The notes below the pieces were generated by a model. The model was not told where the DNA came from and searched no databases. It saw nothing but the letters and a program-made list of their open reading frames with translations. Below, piece after piece: positions 38,514-49,790 of a stretch of DNA of 64,000 bases. The DNA comes from Tachypleus tridentatus (Eukaryota; Arthropoda; Merostomata; Xiphosura; Limulidae), in the NCBI RefSeq assembly GCF_004210375.1, contig NC_134837.1, positions 161,055,310 to 161,119,309 on the forward strand, read 5' to 3'. Position 1 is the stretch's first letter, and every line of letters starts with the position of its first letter. The position numbers and the translations under genes are program-made.

Positions 38514-38796
38514 AGGCCCGGCATGGCCAAGCGTGTTAAGGCGTGAGACTCGTAATCTGAGGGTTGCGGGTTTGCATCCCTGTCGCGCCAAACATGCTCG
38601 CCCTTTCAGCCGTGGGGGCGTTATAATGTGACGGTCAATTCCACTATTCGTTGATAAAAGAATAGCCCAAGAGTTGGCGGTGGGTGGTGATGACTAGCTG
38701 CCTTCCCTCTAGTCTTACACTACTAAATTAGGGACGGCTAGCACAGATAGCCCTCGAGTAGCTTTGTGCGAAATTCAAAAACAAACAAACAAACTC
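38514..38796 (+). mobile_element. SINE family A copy with 10-bp TSD
   Basis: AGTTGGCACT flanks it (38504-38513 and 38797-38806). The tail stem is GCACA/TGTGC instead of the usual GCGCA/TGCGC, changed on both strands. The head reads AAGCGTGTTAAGGCGTGAG and shares features with the copy at 40289. Confidence 0.95.
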
Positions 38797-39015
38797 AGTT
38801 GGCACTTGGTACTTAATACAGTATCACTAAAACTATATTAATATACTCTTCAAAAAAAGAAACGCAAAAGGCAAAATATGAGACAAATTGTTAACAAGTT
38901 TATTCCGGGTAGTTCTGTATGACATGTGTGAAACTTTGCACATTCACTGCTGAACATCCAAAGTCTGCAAAGGCGAAGTCCACGCTCACTAGGTGAAGTT
39001 TAACGTCACTCAACG

Positions 39016-40045
39016 TCAATAACTAGTATGCCCCCCGTGAGCATCAATAACTGCTTGGCATCTCCTGCCCATGGAAGCGATGAGATGACGAATCACATCC
39101 TGTGGAATGGCTGTCCACTCAGCCTGCAAAGCTGCTGAAAGCTGAGGTAGAGTCTGCGGTTGAGATTGTCGCCGTCGCAGACGTCGGTCCAACTTGTCCC
39201 AAAGATGTTTGATGGGGTTTAAATCTGGTGATCTGAGGGCCAGGGAAGAACGTTGATGTTGTGGTGTATCAATAAGACAGTGGTGAGTCGGGCTGTGTGA
39301 GGACGGGCGTTGTCATGTTGAAAAACGTCGTTGACGTTCACCATGATGAGTTGCACATGGGGCCTAAGAATCTCGTCGACGTATCGTTGAGCCGTAAGAT
39401 TCCCTCGAATGTGCAAAAGCTCTGTTCTGGCATTGTAGGCGATGGCAGCCCACATCGTGACGCTGCCACCACCAAATCTGTCAACATCCTGCACACAGTT
39501 TTCTGCAAAACGTTCACCTCGGAGACGGTAAACACGGGTCCTTCCATCCTGCCTACGAAGCATAAAACGTGATTTATTGCTAAACCAAACATGCCTCCAT
39601 CGTCGATGATGCCATACCCGATGTGCCCGAGTCCACTGCAGCCGTGCTTGACGATGTTGCTGAGTGAGGATGACGCGTCTGACAGGACGTCGAGGTCGGA
39701 TTCCTGCATCTCGTAGACGGTTGCGTACGGTCCGATCGAAAATCATACGCAGCCCTGGTATGGTTGAGGCAGTATACGTCGTAGTGGTGGTCCTATCCCG
39801 AAAGGTGACGTAACCTGATGTTGCGATCTTGTGCGGGCGTGGTCACACGAGGTCTGCCAGATCGTTGATCCATGTTGTTGGTGACGATTCCATAGCCTTT
39901 GATGGTGCTTGGGTGGACATTCACAGCTCTGGCAACATCTGATCGAGATTCGCTTGCTTCCAAACGACCAATGGCGTTGTTGCGTTGTGCTTCAGTCAGT
40001 CTTGGCGTAACTGTGTTGCGTGTCGGTGGCTTAACACTGAGCTAT
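39016..40045 (-). pseudogene. Tc1-like transposase, broken
   Basis: Reading right to left, the HTH region RLTEAQRNNAIGRLEA...NVHPSTIKGY (about 40000-39890) is followed by a stop after IRLRHLSG. Then come RTVRNRLRDAGIRPRRPVRR, the first catalytic block altered to FSNKSRF (normally FSDESRF, so Asp is lost), RFGGGSVTMWAAIAY, the second block FQHDNARPHTAR with Asp kept, and PWPS. A one-base deletion near 39226 shifts frame. After it LNPIKHLWDKL shows the third acidic residue changed to Lys. It ends at TGA (39016-39018). Two of three catalytic residues are lost and the gene is dead. It belongs to a different Tc1 lineage from the element at 9742. Confidence 0.92.
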
Positions 40046-40288
40046 GGAAACCGAGAATCCATCACTTTTATAGGGATTTTGCACATGTTGCACTTGCAGA
40101 ACATGCAGATCTCTCAAACAAATTTATTGGGCACGCATGCGTTTTGGCGAAAAATCCGATGTTTTCCTCCGTTTTCAAAGTGCACAACTTTTATTGTCAT
40201 TTTGGTCTGACAATCAGCGCCTTAACACGTGTAACATCACATACTCTGAGCTTGTAACGTTATTACATATATTTCTCTTTAAAATAAC

Positions 40289-40555
40289 GGGCCTGGCATG
40301 GCCTAGCGCGTTAAGGCGTGCGCTTCGTAATCTGAGGGTCGCGGGTTCGCGCCAAACATGCTCGCCCTCCCAGCCGTGGGGCGTTATAATGTGACGGTCA
40401 ATCCCACTATTCGTTGGTAAAAGAGTAGCCCAAGAGTTGGCGGTGGGTGGTGATGACTAGCTACCTTCTCTCTAGTCTTACACTGCTAAATTAGGGACGG
40501 CTAGCACAGATAGCCCTCGAGTAGCTTTGTGCGAAATTCCAAAAAAACAAACAAA
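40289..40555 (+). mobile_element. SINE family A copy nested in the Tc1-like element
   Basis: CTTTAAAATAAC at 40277-40288 and 40556-40567 is a perfect 12-bp TSD made of transposon sequence. Part of the B box region is deleted (GGGTTCGCGCCAAAC). The tail stem is GCACA/TGTGC, as in the copy at 38514. Confidence 0.97.
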
Positions 40556-40690
40556 CTTTAAAATAACAAAAATATCCCTTTTGCGTTTCTTGTTTTGAAG
40601 AGTATATATAAAGTTATTTTTAATTCCGTTTTTATCTTTAAAACTATTCTTCTTAGTTTATTTATATGATTGATAAAATGTTAAACTCTT

Positions 40691-40814
40691 AGCCACCTGG
40701 TGGCACAGCGGTATGCGAGCGGGTGAATCCACACTACTAAAAACCGGGTTTTGATATTCGTGGTGGACAGAACACAGATAGCCCATTGTGTAGCTTTGTA
40801 CTTAACTACAATCC
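40691..40814 (+). mobile_element. SINE family B copy
   Basis: GTGGCACAGCGGTATGCGAG in the head, CGGGTTTTGATATTCGTGG, and the tail AGATAGCCCATTGTGTAGCT. No clear TSD. Confidence 0.88.
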
Positions 40815-42514
40815 AAGAACTAGACTCTTGAAGAAGCCATAAATTAATGATTTTTTTTGTTCCTTTGGGAAAAGGTTTGCCTTCGACTTTAACTTTTCAC
40901 GTTAAACTTTAACTTATGCAACTAAATAATTCAACTTTGATGTGTAAATTGCTCAAGCTTTTGCTCACGTACGTGATAGTATTCCAGATGGTACGTACAT
41001 TGAGACTCCATTACACGTTAATGTCTTTAATTAAAATATCCCATCATGTAGTTTTAAAAATAGTAATGTAATTATTTTATTTATTCCATGCAGTGAATCT
41101 ATAGAGTCCATCCGTTATTTTTCTGTTATTATCGTATTTCAGTATGGAAGTAAATTATACACGTATCATAGCGGAAATACTATATGATTAAATATTAATT
41201 TTAAGAAGAAATTTATTCTTTCCATTTGTTTAAATTAACTGCACAGAAACTTAACTATAGTTTTCATAAAAAAATAGCAACTGCTATAATTTTAGAAGAG
41301 TGAAAATTCACTATCATGGAAATAAGCTACCAATTTTATTTCTGTCTTCAGTTCAAATAATTCTAGGAAAACAACAACGAATATTTGCTAATTTTAAATA
41401 TATTTAGTTTATAAAAAATAGACAAATACCAAATACTTGCAATTTATTGTGTTCTCAGCACTGTAAGAAAAATACATACTTATCATGTTATTTAAATAAA
41501 AAAGTGAAAACATTAACTTCCTATATATTCCATCAATAACAAGCACTTGCAGATGTAGCACACATTTATATATAATTGTAAATGTAAATTATATATCATT
41601 ATAACACTGATGAAGTTATTTTAAGGATATTAATTTAAAAATCATGTTAGAGTTTGTTATTCTTGAGTTTTTCAAACATGAACATGTGTAAAGCAATAAC
41701 TAAGTCAAGCATTTATGAGATAGTATCAACTGAAAATCTACTTTCTTAACTAGAAATATTTAACTTTGAAAAATAATTCAGCAAAATATTTTACAAGTTC
41801 TTGCTTTAAATGAGTCTTCTAATAACATGCTGTAAAGTACCTGAAATACACTAGAAACAAAAGGATAAGTACTGAAGAGTTTAATTCAAAGCAACAGCAT
41901 GCAAAATAACTTCTAGTTTCAGGAGATAATCTAGAAATATATATAGAGCCTTTTTTGTTTTAATGACTCTTTAGCACACACACAAACATGTAAATCTAAA
42001 TATAATCATTGATGGTTTGAATTTTAACTTCTTATTATAAAATATATCATTATTAATTAGATGAAACTTATTTACAAAGAAGTTAGTTTTCTGTGAATAA
42101 CAGTACTAATTTAATATTTAACCCATTTGTGAAAAATATATTTTAGGCCACAGAGAGACATTTGTCTACATTTCTGTCAATATCTTCTTGTTAATATGGA
42201 AATTTGAAAAAGTTCTTTTGGAATTGAGAGAGTTAAACAAGAATATGAAAAATATTATGCAATGTTATACAATATTATACAATATTTTACAATGTTATAC
42301 AATATTATACAATGTTTTACAATGAAAAATTATCACAAAGGTCAGTAAAAACACATACGAACACAAACAACTTTACAGATATTTTTTACCTTTGTATTAT
42401 TCATATTGTTAAAAGGTATCATTAAATAAGCAAGTCATGAAAATTTTTTATATGCAGCTCCGTTCTACCTACTTTCTTCAAGCAGACAGAAAACCTTTTT
42501 TAATATCATTAGTG
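40815..42514. other. Unannotated AT-rich DNA with an 11-bp repeat
   Basis: At 42258-42324 an ACAATRTTATAC-type 10-11-bp motif is repeated about six times. Otherwise nothing recognised. Confidence 0.6.
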
Positions 42515-42786
42515 ACTCGGCATGGCCAGGTGGGTTAAGGCGTTCAACTCGTAATCTGAAGGTCGTGGGTTCGAATCCTCGTCGCACTAAACATGCTCGT
42601 CCGTTCAGTCGTGGGGGCGTTATACTGTGACGGCCAATCCCACTATTCGTTGGTAAAAGAGTAACCCAAGAGCTGGCGGTGGGTGATGATGACTAGCTGC
42701 CTTTCCTCAAGTTTTACACCGCTAAATTAGGAACGGATAGCGCAGATAGCTCTTGTGTAGCTTTGCGCGAAATTCAAAACAAACCA
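42515..42786 (+). mobile_element. SINE family A copy
   Basis: Head to tail complete, with tail stem GCGCA/TGCGC. No convincing TSD. Confidence 0.93.
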
Positions 42787-43080
42787 AAATCTCATGAGAA
42801 GTGGTTTAATTAAGTAAAGAAACATTATTGATATATGTCTACATTTTTTAAATCTATGAAACCATGGTTTAGTGAATTCTATACCTTATTTCTGTTTCTC
42901 ATATGAAAACTATTCAACTAGTTTCAATCAGAAGGTAATCAACTACATTGTTCTGGAATTATTGGGATGTTAAGATTTTACTCATCCTCTCAAATTTAGA
43001 GACGCAGCCGTATATGTTAAAACCTGATTTAAAATTTTTATCATTCAAAAATTAAAAAAGAAATAGTACTAAATATGGTT

Positions 43081-43178
43081 GTTTTAAATTAAGCGCAAAG
43101 CTGCACCATGGATTATCTGTGCTCTGCCTACCACGGGTATCGAAATCCCGTTTCTAGCGGTGCGAGTCCGCAGTCAGT
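43081..43178 (-). mobile_element. SINE family B copy, head-truncated
   Basis: AAATTAAGCGCAAAGCTGCA through GGGTATCGAAATCCCG to GCGAGTCCGCAGTCAG. It breaks off before the start of the head. Confidence 0.82.
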
Positions 43179-43255
43179 GTCACGTGACTTCATCTTTCAA
43201 TCAGCACGCTTCTGTATCTATGTAACTGTTGAGGTTAGGTCCTATACCTCTTAGC

Positions 43256-43370
43256 TCCACGCTAGTACAGCTGTAAGTCTACCGATTTACAACGCTAAAT
43301 TTAGTGGTTCGATTTCCCTCCGTGGGCTCAACAGATAGCCGGATGTGGCTTTGCTACAAGGAAAACACCC
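43256..43370 (+). mobile_element. SINE family C copy
   Basis: GCTAGTACAGCTGTAAGTCT, GATTTACAACGCTAA and GTGGTTCGATTTCC form a Val-like head. The tail is ACAGATAGCCGGATGTGGCT followed by AAGGAAAACACC. Confidence 0.85.
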
Positions 43371-43940
43371 TATACATCTTATCACAGCGTTAAATATTCA
43401 TAATATGGAGAAAAGCTATTACTTACATATATCTTCTGTTAAAATAATTATTTATAATTGGTGATTCTTGCAATCTTTATCTGTTTATTACATTTTTTTC
43501 AAATGTCTGATTGCTTGTAATATTTATGAATCACTTAGAGCATATAACTTTAAAGCTGTATTTATAGAAATATAATGTTTCAATTTTTGCTTATTTTTAT
43601 ACATTTTAATATTTAATGATTGTGGGAAATTTTAATTACCAGTTCTAAAATTTTGTAAAATTTAACTTTTGTAGAAATTTGTAGTTAATACTCATATGGT
43701 TGTATACTGTTATAAACTTTAATTAGTTCACAAATTATTCATTACATGTTCTAAGAAAAAAAATTAATTTATTTATTAATATAGTATTAATTTTATTTCT
43801 ATAAGTTCTGTAATCATCACACACAAAATAAGAGAGATGCAAGGAAAGCTTGTAAAACATTTGCCTCATTAGTTTCAATATATGTACGTCGCTGGTTGTT
43901 GTTTACTAAACTATTTTTATAATGGAATAGAATGTGAGCG

Positions 43941-44092
43941 AGCTTACAGTCCTATAAACCAGGTTTGGATACCCTTGGTGGGTAGAGCACAGATATCCCT
44001 TTCTCTAGACTTGTGCTGTACTTATCACGAGCACCAAAACGTGGTATATAGTGATATGAACCTTCAGACATATCGCTGAGTCACTGGGCGGA
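43941..44092. mobile_element. Two family B fragments in inverted arrangement
   Basis: Sense part at 43941-44010 (AACCAGGTTTGGATACCCTTGG, GTAGAGCACAGATAT with one loose match) is followed by an antisense head at 44026-44092 (CTTCAGACATATCGCTGAGT, CACTGGGCGG). The ORF at 43882-44079 crosses both and is not a gene. Confidence 0.6.
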
Positions 44093-45108
44093 GGGATATC
44101 CAAACCCTTACGTGTTATAGTTTACACGATGCGAAAAAAAATATAGTTTCTTACAGATGATCAGGCACTATTTACTACAGTATTTTTCATCTTGTTGTTG
44201 TTGTTTTGTTAGCAACCAAAAATACAGTGAGATTTGTTTGAAACATAATTGTACAATTTAATAAGATGACATTTCAATTAATTTTAAAGAAACATGTTAG
44301 GGTTATTTTGAATTTAATAACTATAATGAGTTGATATTTCTTTATATAAAGATAATTTTTATTTTCGACTGCCTACGGAATATTATTTTAATATTATTTT
44401 CAATTGTCATGAACAACCGCAACTATGCTTTATATATTCGTTTTTTCTTGTCTTGCCTTAAAGAAACACCTCTGACACAATGTTTGCGGATCAGGATCTC
44501 CTGAAGCTAATTTTCATTGTCGTAACTGAAATGTGTATTTATGTTGACAGTGTTAACTTCAGTTTCTAAAAAAAAAATACCTTTTTATAAAACTAATATT
44601 ATCAAAACTCGAGTCACCTTCATTGAGATGGATGTGCTCATTTATAAAATATCTCTTCTCTAAGAGATTCCAAAAATTCAGGTACTTTTTTCTTATTTTC
44701 TAGGAATATTACAAACTAAACAAGTACAAATTTATTTTAGATCTTAATCTTAAAGGAGTATGTGCCTAATAGGCTTTTTGATTATTCCATTCTACAAAGA
44801 TTTCTTCCTGGCCTTCGTTCAAACACACAAACAATAAAATATGAGTACTGCTTTTAATTTCATCATATTTCTAAAAAGAGAAACATAGTATTCGTGAATA
44901 TGCTTTTTTTTAACAAATGAAAATATTATGTTTTTAGTTTCTTTTACAATTCTTTCTAAAATATGCAGAATGTCTTTGTTGAATGGTGAATTGTTCAACG
45001 ATGAAAAATATAATGGATAAAAGAGTTTCTTTCACGTGTTACTTTATGACGCAGAAAAACAATTACAAGAGGTCCACTGTTTCAAACTGTTTACGCTTAC
45101 GAATTTTC
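44093..45108. other. Unannotated, nothing recognised
   Basis: AT-rich with no supported feature. Confidence 0.5.
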
Positions 45109-45310
45109 AACTATCTGCGCTAGCCATCGTTAATTTAGTAGTGTAAGACTAAAGTCTTGGCTACTCTTTTACCAACGAATGGTGGGATTGACCGTAACAT
45201 TAGAACGCCCTCATGGCTCAAAGAGCGAGCATGTCTGGTGTCATGGGGATTCAAAACCAAGACCCTCAAATTACCAGTCCAGTGCCTTAACCACCTGGCC
45301 ATGCCGGGCT
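45109..45310 (-). mobile_element. SINE family A copy with internal deletion
   Basis: The antisense body lacks about 40 bp (the GGGAAGGCAGCTAGTCATCA block) between GTGTAAGACTA and TTGGCTACTC. The tail is truncated at CTATCTGCGC. ORFs on both strands here (45135-45359, 45157-45348) are read-through of the SINE. Confidence 0.88.
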
Positions 45311-45502
45311 CATATTTTGGTATGAAAATATATATGGTGATACTATAATTAAATTTCATTTGATATTAAGCTGATAAGAATAAACATCGTATTTAAGCTT
45401 AAATTGATTATAATATAAAGTTACGATATACGTTAGGAGAGATTGTTTATGTTTAACTCTATAAGAACAAGTTAAAATATTTCTTTGTTAAGATAATATT
45501 AA

Positions 45503-45564
45503 CCCTTAAACAGCGGGAATGTTGTAGGTAGCAGCATCAATCGCTGATGGCCGTTGTTTAAGGG
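45503..45564. mobile_element. 62-bp TTAA-flanked miniature inverted-repeat element
   Basis: TTAA at 45499-45502 and 45565-45568 flanks CCCTTAAACAGCGG at the left and CCGTTGTTTAAGGG at the right, which are inverted repeats with one mismatch. A TTAA duplication and a CCCTT start fit the piggyBac superfamily. It is so short that it is nearly two termini and a 34-bp centre. Confidence 0.65.
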
Positions 45565-46121
45565 TTAAACATTTTAGTTTTTATGTACTCTCTATTTAAT
45601 GTATAGTTTTAAAAAATGACTGAGAATTTCATTAAAATACAAGCACTAGTTTAGAAGAAAAAAATGCTTCAAATACGCATCACTAAACACGTTAATAAAA
45701 AAAATTATAATCCAAAACATTATTTTGAACAAATTATGAAATATCTGAAAAGCACTTTATGTTATGAAGTTCGCTACTTTATTCACAGTTTTCTTTAAAA
45801 TAAGACAATTATATTTTTGTTATTATGTTCATTGTTCTTGCCGAGTTAAGATTTGTTAAAAGCAAATGAGTTAGAAAACAAACAACTTCGATAGTTGTTG
45901 CTGAATAAAGTAGATCTAAGAAACATCATTTTATCAAGAAAACATGGGTGATATGATGAACATGGTTTACTTGAATTTCTTTGTTTTTTTTTATAACAAA
46001 GCTATTGTAGCTTTGACCGTCCATAATTTTGAAATTTCGGTAGCTCCCACCACAAATTCTTAGAAGTTTCTTTGTCATTAAATATTGAAATTTACCATCC
46101 CATTGTAACTCCACACACACT

Positions 46122-46196
46122 TTCTGAAGGGATTAGCATGTTTGACGCCGTATTTTGAGCCCACAACCTGAAAATTGCGAGTCGAGTACTCTGTGC
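46122..46196 (-). mobile_element. SINE family A head fragment
   Basis: TGAAGGGATTAGCATGTTTG and TTGCGAGTCGAGTACTCTG are the antisense head and start of the body. The rest is missing. Confidence 0.6.
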
Positions 46197-46226
46197 TACT
46201 CTCTGTGATACTGATTTATACTTTTA

Positions 46227-46479
46227 ACCCAGCATGGCGAGGTGGGTTAAGGCGTTCTACTCGTAATCTTAGGATCGCGGGTTTGAATCCCACTGACACT
46301 AAAACAAGCTTTTCCTTTCAGCCGTAGGAGCGTTATAATGTGATTAAAAGAGTAGCCCAAGAGTTGGCGGTGGGTGATGATGAGTAGCTGCCTTCCCTCT
46401 AGTTTTACACTGCTAAATTAGGGACGTTTAGCTCAGATAGCCCTCGTGTGGTTTTGCGCAAAATTAAAAAACAAACAAA
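46227..46479 (+). mobile_element. SINE family A copy with 13-bp TSD
   Basis: ATTTATACTTTTA flanks it perfectly (46214-46226 and 46480-46492). About 25 bp of the body after ATAATGTGA is deleted. Confidence 0.95.
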
Positions 46480-46570
46480 ATTTATACTTTTATGCCATCT
46501 ATAAACCAGGTTTAACACTTTAATTTCTTTAATTTTTTAACTAAAAGCTGACAACGCAAACATTCAGGGT

Positions 46571-46630
46571 ATGATACCATGCGATGGACACAGCATATAG
46601 CTCAATGTGACTTAGCTCTAAATAAACAAA
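46571..46630 (+). mobile_element. Possible SINE family C tail
   Basis: GATGGACACAGCATATAGCT and CAATGTGACTTAGCTCTAAA loosely follow the family C tail and end in AATAAACAAAC. Weak. Confidence 0.35.
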
Positions 46631-46930
46631 CTTCCAATATTGTTGCTCAATGAAATAACCTAGGAGCTATAATAGTTAAAACAGCACTACTTATTTTCTT
46701 ATACTAACTCCTCACTAGCTTATGAATAAAACCATATCGAAAATATTACATACATTTTTTACTTATTGGCTTGAAATTACTAATCATTTTCACTTAATAT
46801 TTAACAAGACTTTCACAAACCAGAAGATAAAATGTTGTTTAAAAACTACCCAATCATGTTTTTCTTAATTTTAACGGAAATGTTTTGGACAATTTTATTG
46901 GCTAAAAACAAAGCATTTTCTGGTATTATA

Positions 46931-47836
46931 CGAGGTCTGTTCAAAAATTACGCGGACTGTTTCAATTGCGCGGCTCCAGTTGGTTTTAGGGGAATCCGCT
47001 TGGTGTCGCTAGGTTTGCACAGATCAGCTGATTACGACGCCATTTCCCGATTGCAAATATCTTCATTTGTGTATTAGCTACGCGGTTTTAAGTGAAGTGA
47101 TATTTTTGCGTTTGGCGGATTTCAGAATGAATGACCTGAAGTAGCAACGACTTGCTGTGAAATTTTGTGTTAAACTTGAAAAATCTGCGACTGAAACTTT
47201 TGCTATGCTTAACACGACTTACGGTGATGTTGCTATGAAGCGTACGGCATGTTTCAAGTGGCATGAACGTTTTAAGGATGGTCGACAGTCCATTGAAGAT
47301 GATGAGCGTCCTGGATGTCCTTCCACGTCAACTGACGACACACACGTTGACAAAATCAACACCCTGGTGCGGGCAAATCGACGTCTGACTGTCAGGGAGC
47401 TTGCTGAAGACTGTGGGATATCAGTTGGATCTTGTTACGAGATTTTGACAGAAAAATTGAAGTTGCACCGCATTGCTGCGAAATTTGTGCCTCAGAACTC
47501 GTGCGTTTTTGGCCAAGCACTCAATCACTGTTCTTCCCCATCCCCCCTACTCACCTGACCTTGCTCCTTGCGATTTTTTCTTGTTCCCCAAACTCAAAAG
47601 ACCCTTGAAAGGAAGAAGATTTGAGACGATTCCCGAGATTAGGGCAAATGCGACGAAGGAGCTGGAGGACATTACAAAAGAAGCGTACCAGGACTGTTTC
47701 AACAAGTGGAAACACCGTTGGGATAAGTGTGTCGTTGGGGAGGAGAGTACTTTGAAGGGCTCCCAGGCCTGTAACTTCTAAATAAAGTACATTTTGTTTT
47801 ATGACGTCAGTTTGCGTATTTTTTTAACAGCCCTCG
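46931..47836 (+). mobile_element. Internally deleted mariner element (copy 2)
   Basis: 906 bp between TA dinucleotides (46929-46930 and 47837-47838). The termini CGAGGTCTGTTCAAAAATTA and TATTTTTTTAACAGCCCTCG are inverted repeats. It is colinear with the copy at 3536-4428, including the position of the large deletion. Confidence 0.93.
47127..47781 (+). pseudogene. mariner transposase remnant
   Basis: ATG at 47127 is followed five codons later by TAG (Glu in copy 1). Reading continues with FCVKLEKSATETF, RTACFKWHERFKDG, DDERPGCPSTS and the HTH LTVRELAEDCGISVGS. At about 47490-47505 it jumps, with a frame change, to AFLAKHSITVLPHPPYSPDL and APCDFFLFPKLK, whose Asp is the third catalytic residue. 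It ends at TAA 47779-47781. Roughly 130 residues carrying the first two catalytic aspartates are absent. No function is possible, but the ends are well preserved. Confidence 0.92.
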
Positions 47837-47838
47837 TA

Positions 47839-48287
47839 TTATAAGGTGACCGAAATCTGTCAGCGCATCACGAGCTTTACTGCCAAACACACAAAAGAAA
47901 ATTAGTTTCCAAATGACACACAAAGTTATTCAAGAACCGTTTAGAACAACCTTGGTAGATAATGTGCAGCAATCTTAGTGAAGTATTATGCCTGTGGCTG
48001 CGTTCAAACTGTTCCTGTCTGCTCATCCCACTGCTGACTACCGTGATGAGTCGACCTTCCTTCCGAATCGCAAGTAAAACTATTTGTATCTGAGTTGAAA
48101 AATAAACATGAAAGAGTGATATTCGAAGTATAAAAGTTGGCAATTTCTTAACTAATGATGCTGAAAACGTGGCTTTATTGATGTATGCCGAATTTACTTC
48201 CAGCTGGTCGACCTGAGTGTTAGCTCTTATGGAGATTTGAGAATGTTATTTTTCACTTAAAAATTGTCAATTAATTAAATAAATACT
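47839..48287. other. Unannotated, nothing recognised
   Basis: The 88-codon ORF on the minus strand (47877-48143) shows no known motif. Confidence 0.45.
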
Positions 48288-48297
48288 TCTCTCGAAG

Positions 48298-48554
48298 GGG
48301 CCTGGCATGGCCAGGTGGGTTAAGGTGTTCAACTCGTAATCCGAGAGTCGCAGGTTCAAATCCCCGTCGCACCATATATTATATGGCGTTATAAAGTGAC
48401 AGTCAATCCCACAATTCATTGGTGAAAGAGTAGTCCAAGAGTTGGCGGTAGGTGGTGATGACTAACTGCATTCCCTGTAGTCTTACATTGCTAAATTAGG
48501 GACGGCTAGCGCAAACAGCCCTCCAGTATATTTGCGCGAAATTAAAAAAAACAA
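48298..48554 (+). mobile_element. SINE family A copy with 10-bp TSD
   Basis: TCTCTCGAAG at 48288-48297 and 48555-48564. The segment after the head is shortened (GCACCATATATTATATGGCG), so about 25 bp of CTCGCCCTTTCAGCC is missing. Confidence 0.95.
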
Positions 48555-48564
48555 TCTCTCGAAG

Positions 48565-49500
48565 ATGTCTCTTATGTGTACGTCCAGAACCATCTGCTTT
48601 GAGAGTTTACAGATTGAACTTTACTATTCAATAAATCATAGTACAAATACACTCCTTGGTTCCTGAGGGACATGTTAATCCAATTATATTAAATAAAAAA
48701 TTTCAAGAGCAAAGCTTTTATAAACGACATATTAAAGTTTATCTCACTCTCACTATACCATAATTGTGGACTTGAGACTTCATTGCAAGACATATCAGAG
48801 TCGACAATGTTTAGAAGTTGAACCAATTTTTCAACAAGTATCACAAGATTAATTTCTTTTTTCTAACGTAAATTAAACAACGGCAAATGAGCCAAACGAG
48901 CTAATTCACATTCTAGCTGTTTCAAAATCTCGAAATCATTTTTTAAAGATAAGAAAATGTTTTCTTAGATTTCTCTTGGTTTTATTTAAACAAAAATTTT
49001 GGCCAAAGTTATAATCGATTCAAAAACGTTTAGGAGCACGCTTTTTATGTCGTTATACTGTTAAGTGAACTATAGACATATGAATTTTGGTAAGTAAAGA
49101 ATTCCAGAGCGATTTACGATATAGTTTTTTTCATTATAGCATAAAAGTGATATAAAGTAATGTACTAGTTAAAACAAGCAGAATTCATATTTTTCGCTTA
49201 TGTTTATAACGTTATAATGAGTTTGCATAGGATACTGAAAATTAATTGTTTTGAGCAATGAAATTATTTATTTATCTCATTTTTTTTTCTTTAAGAATTT
49301 ACTACTTTTCAATTAAATTATGAAACGTCATCGTTGAGATGATTTTTGTTTTGTTTTACTTGTACAAGCTTCTCTATCGCTTCTAATGAAAGCCCTTGTA
49401 CGATTAGAAAATCAACATAAACTTAATCGGGCTGATAAATATAAAATACATTTAAACTCCGTAAGTATCTTACCACTATATATAAATAATACATAAAGTA
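48565..49500. other. Unannotated, nothing recognised
   Basis: AT-rich with no supported feature. Confidence 0.5.
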
Positions 49501-49510
49501 TCGAGAAAAA

Positions 49511-49780
49511 AGGCCCCGTCTTGACCAAGTTGTTAGGATTCTCGACTCGTAATCTGAAGGTCGCGAGTTCGAATCCCCGTTACACCATATATTCTCTTCC
49601 TTTCAGCCGTGGGGCCGTTATATTGTGACGGTCAATCCCACTCTTCGTTGGTAAAAGAGTATCCCAAGAGTGGGTGGTGGTGACTAGCTGCCTTCCCTTA
49701 GTCTTACATTGCTAACTTAGGAACGGCTAGTGCAGATAGCTGTCGAGTAGCTTTGCACGAAATTCAAAACAAGCAAACAG
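49511..49780 (+). mobile_element. SINE family A copy with 10-bp TSD
   Basis: TCGAGAAAAA at 49501-49510 and 49781-49790. The tail stem is GTGCA/TGCAC: both arms differ from consensus at the paired position, a compensatory change. Confidence 0.95.
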
Positions 49781-49790
49781 TCGAGAAAAA

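Larger units (their letters stand above)
38844..40604 (-). mobile_element. Second Tc1-like transposon, carrying a nested SINE
   Basis: Short terminal inverted repeats, TACTCTTCAAAAAAAGAAAC at the left and its near-complement GTTTCTTGTTTTGAAGAGTA at the right, lie between TA dinucleotides (38842-38843 and 40605-40606). Removing the SINE and one TSD leaves 1482 bp, normal for Tc1 elements. The transposase lies on the minus strand. Confidence 0.92.
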
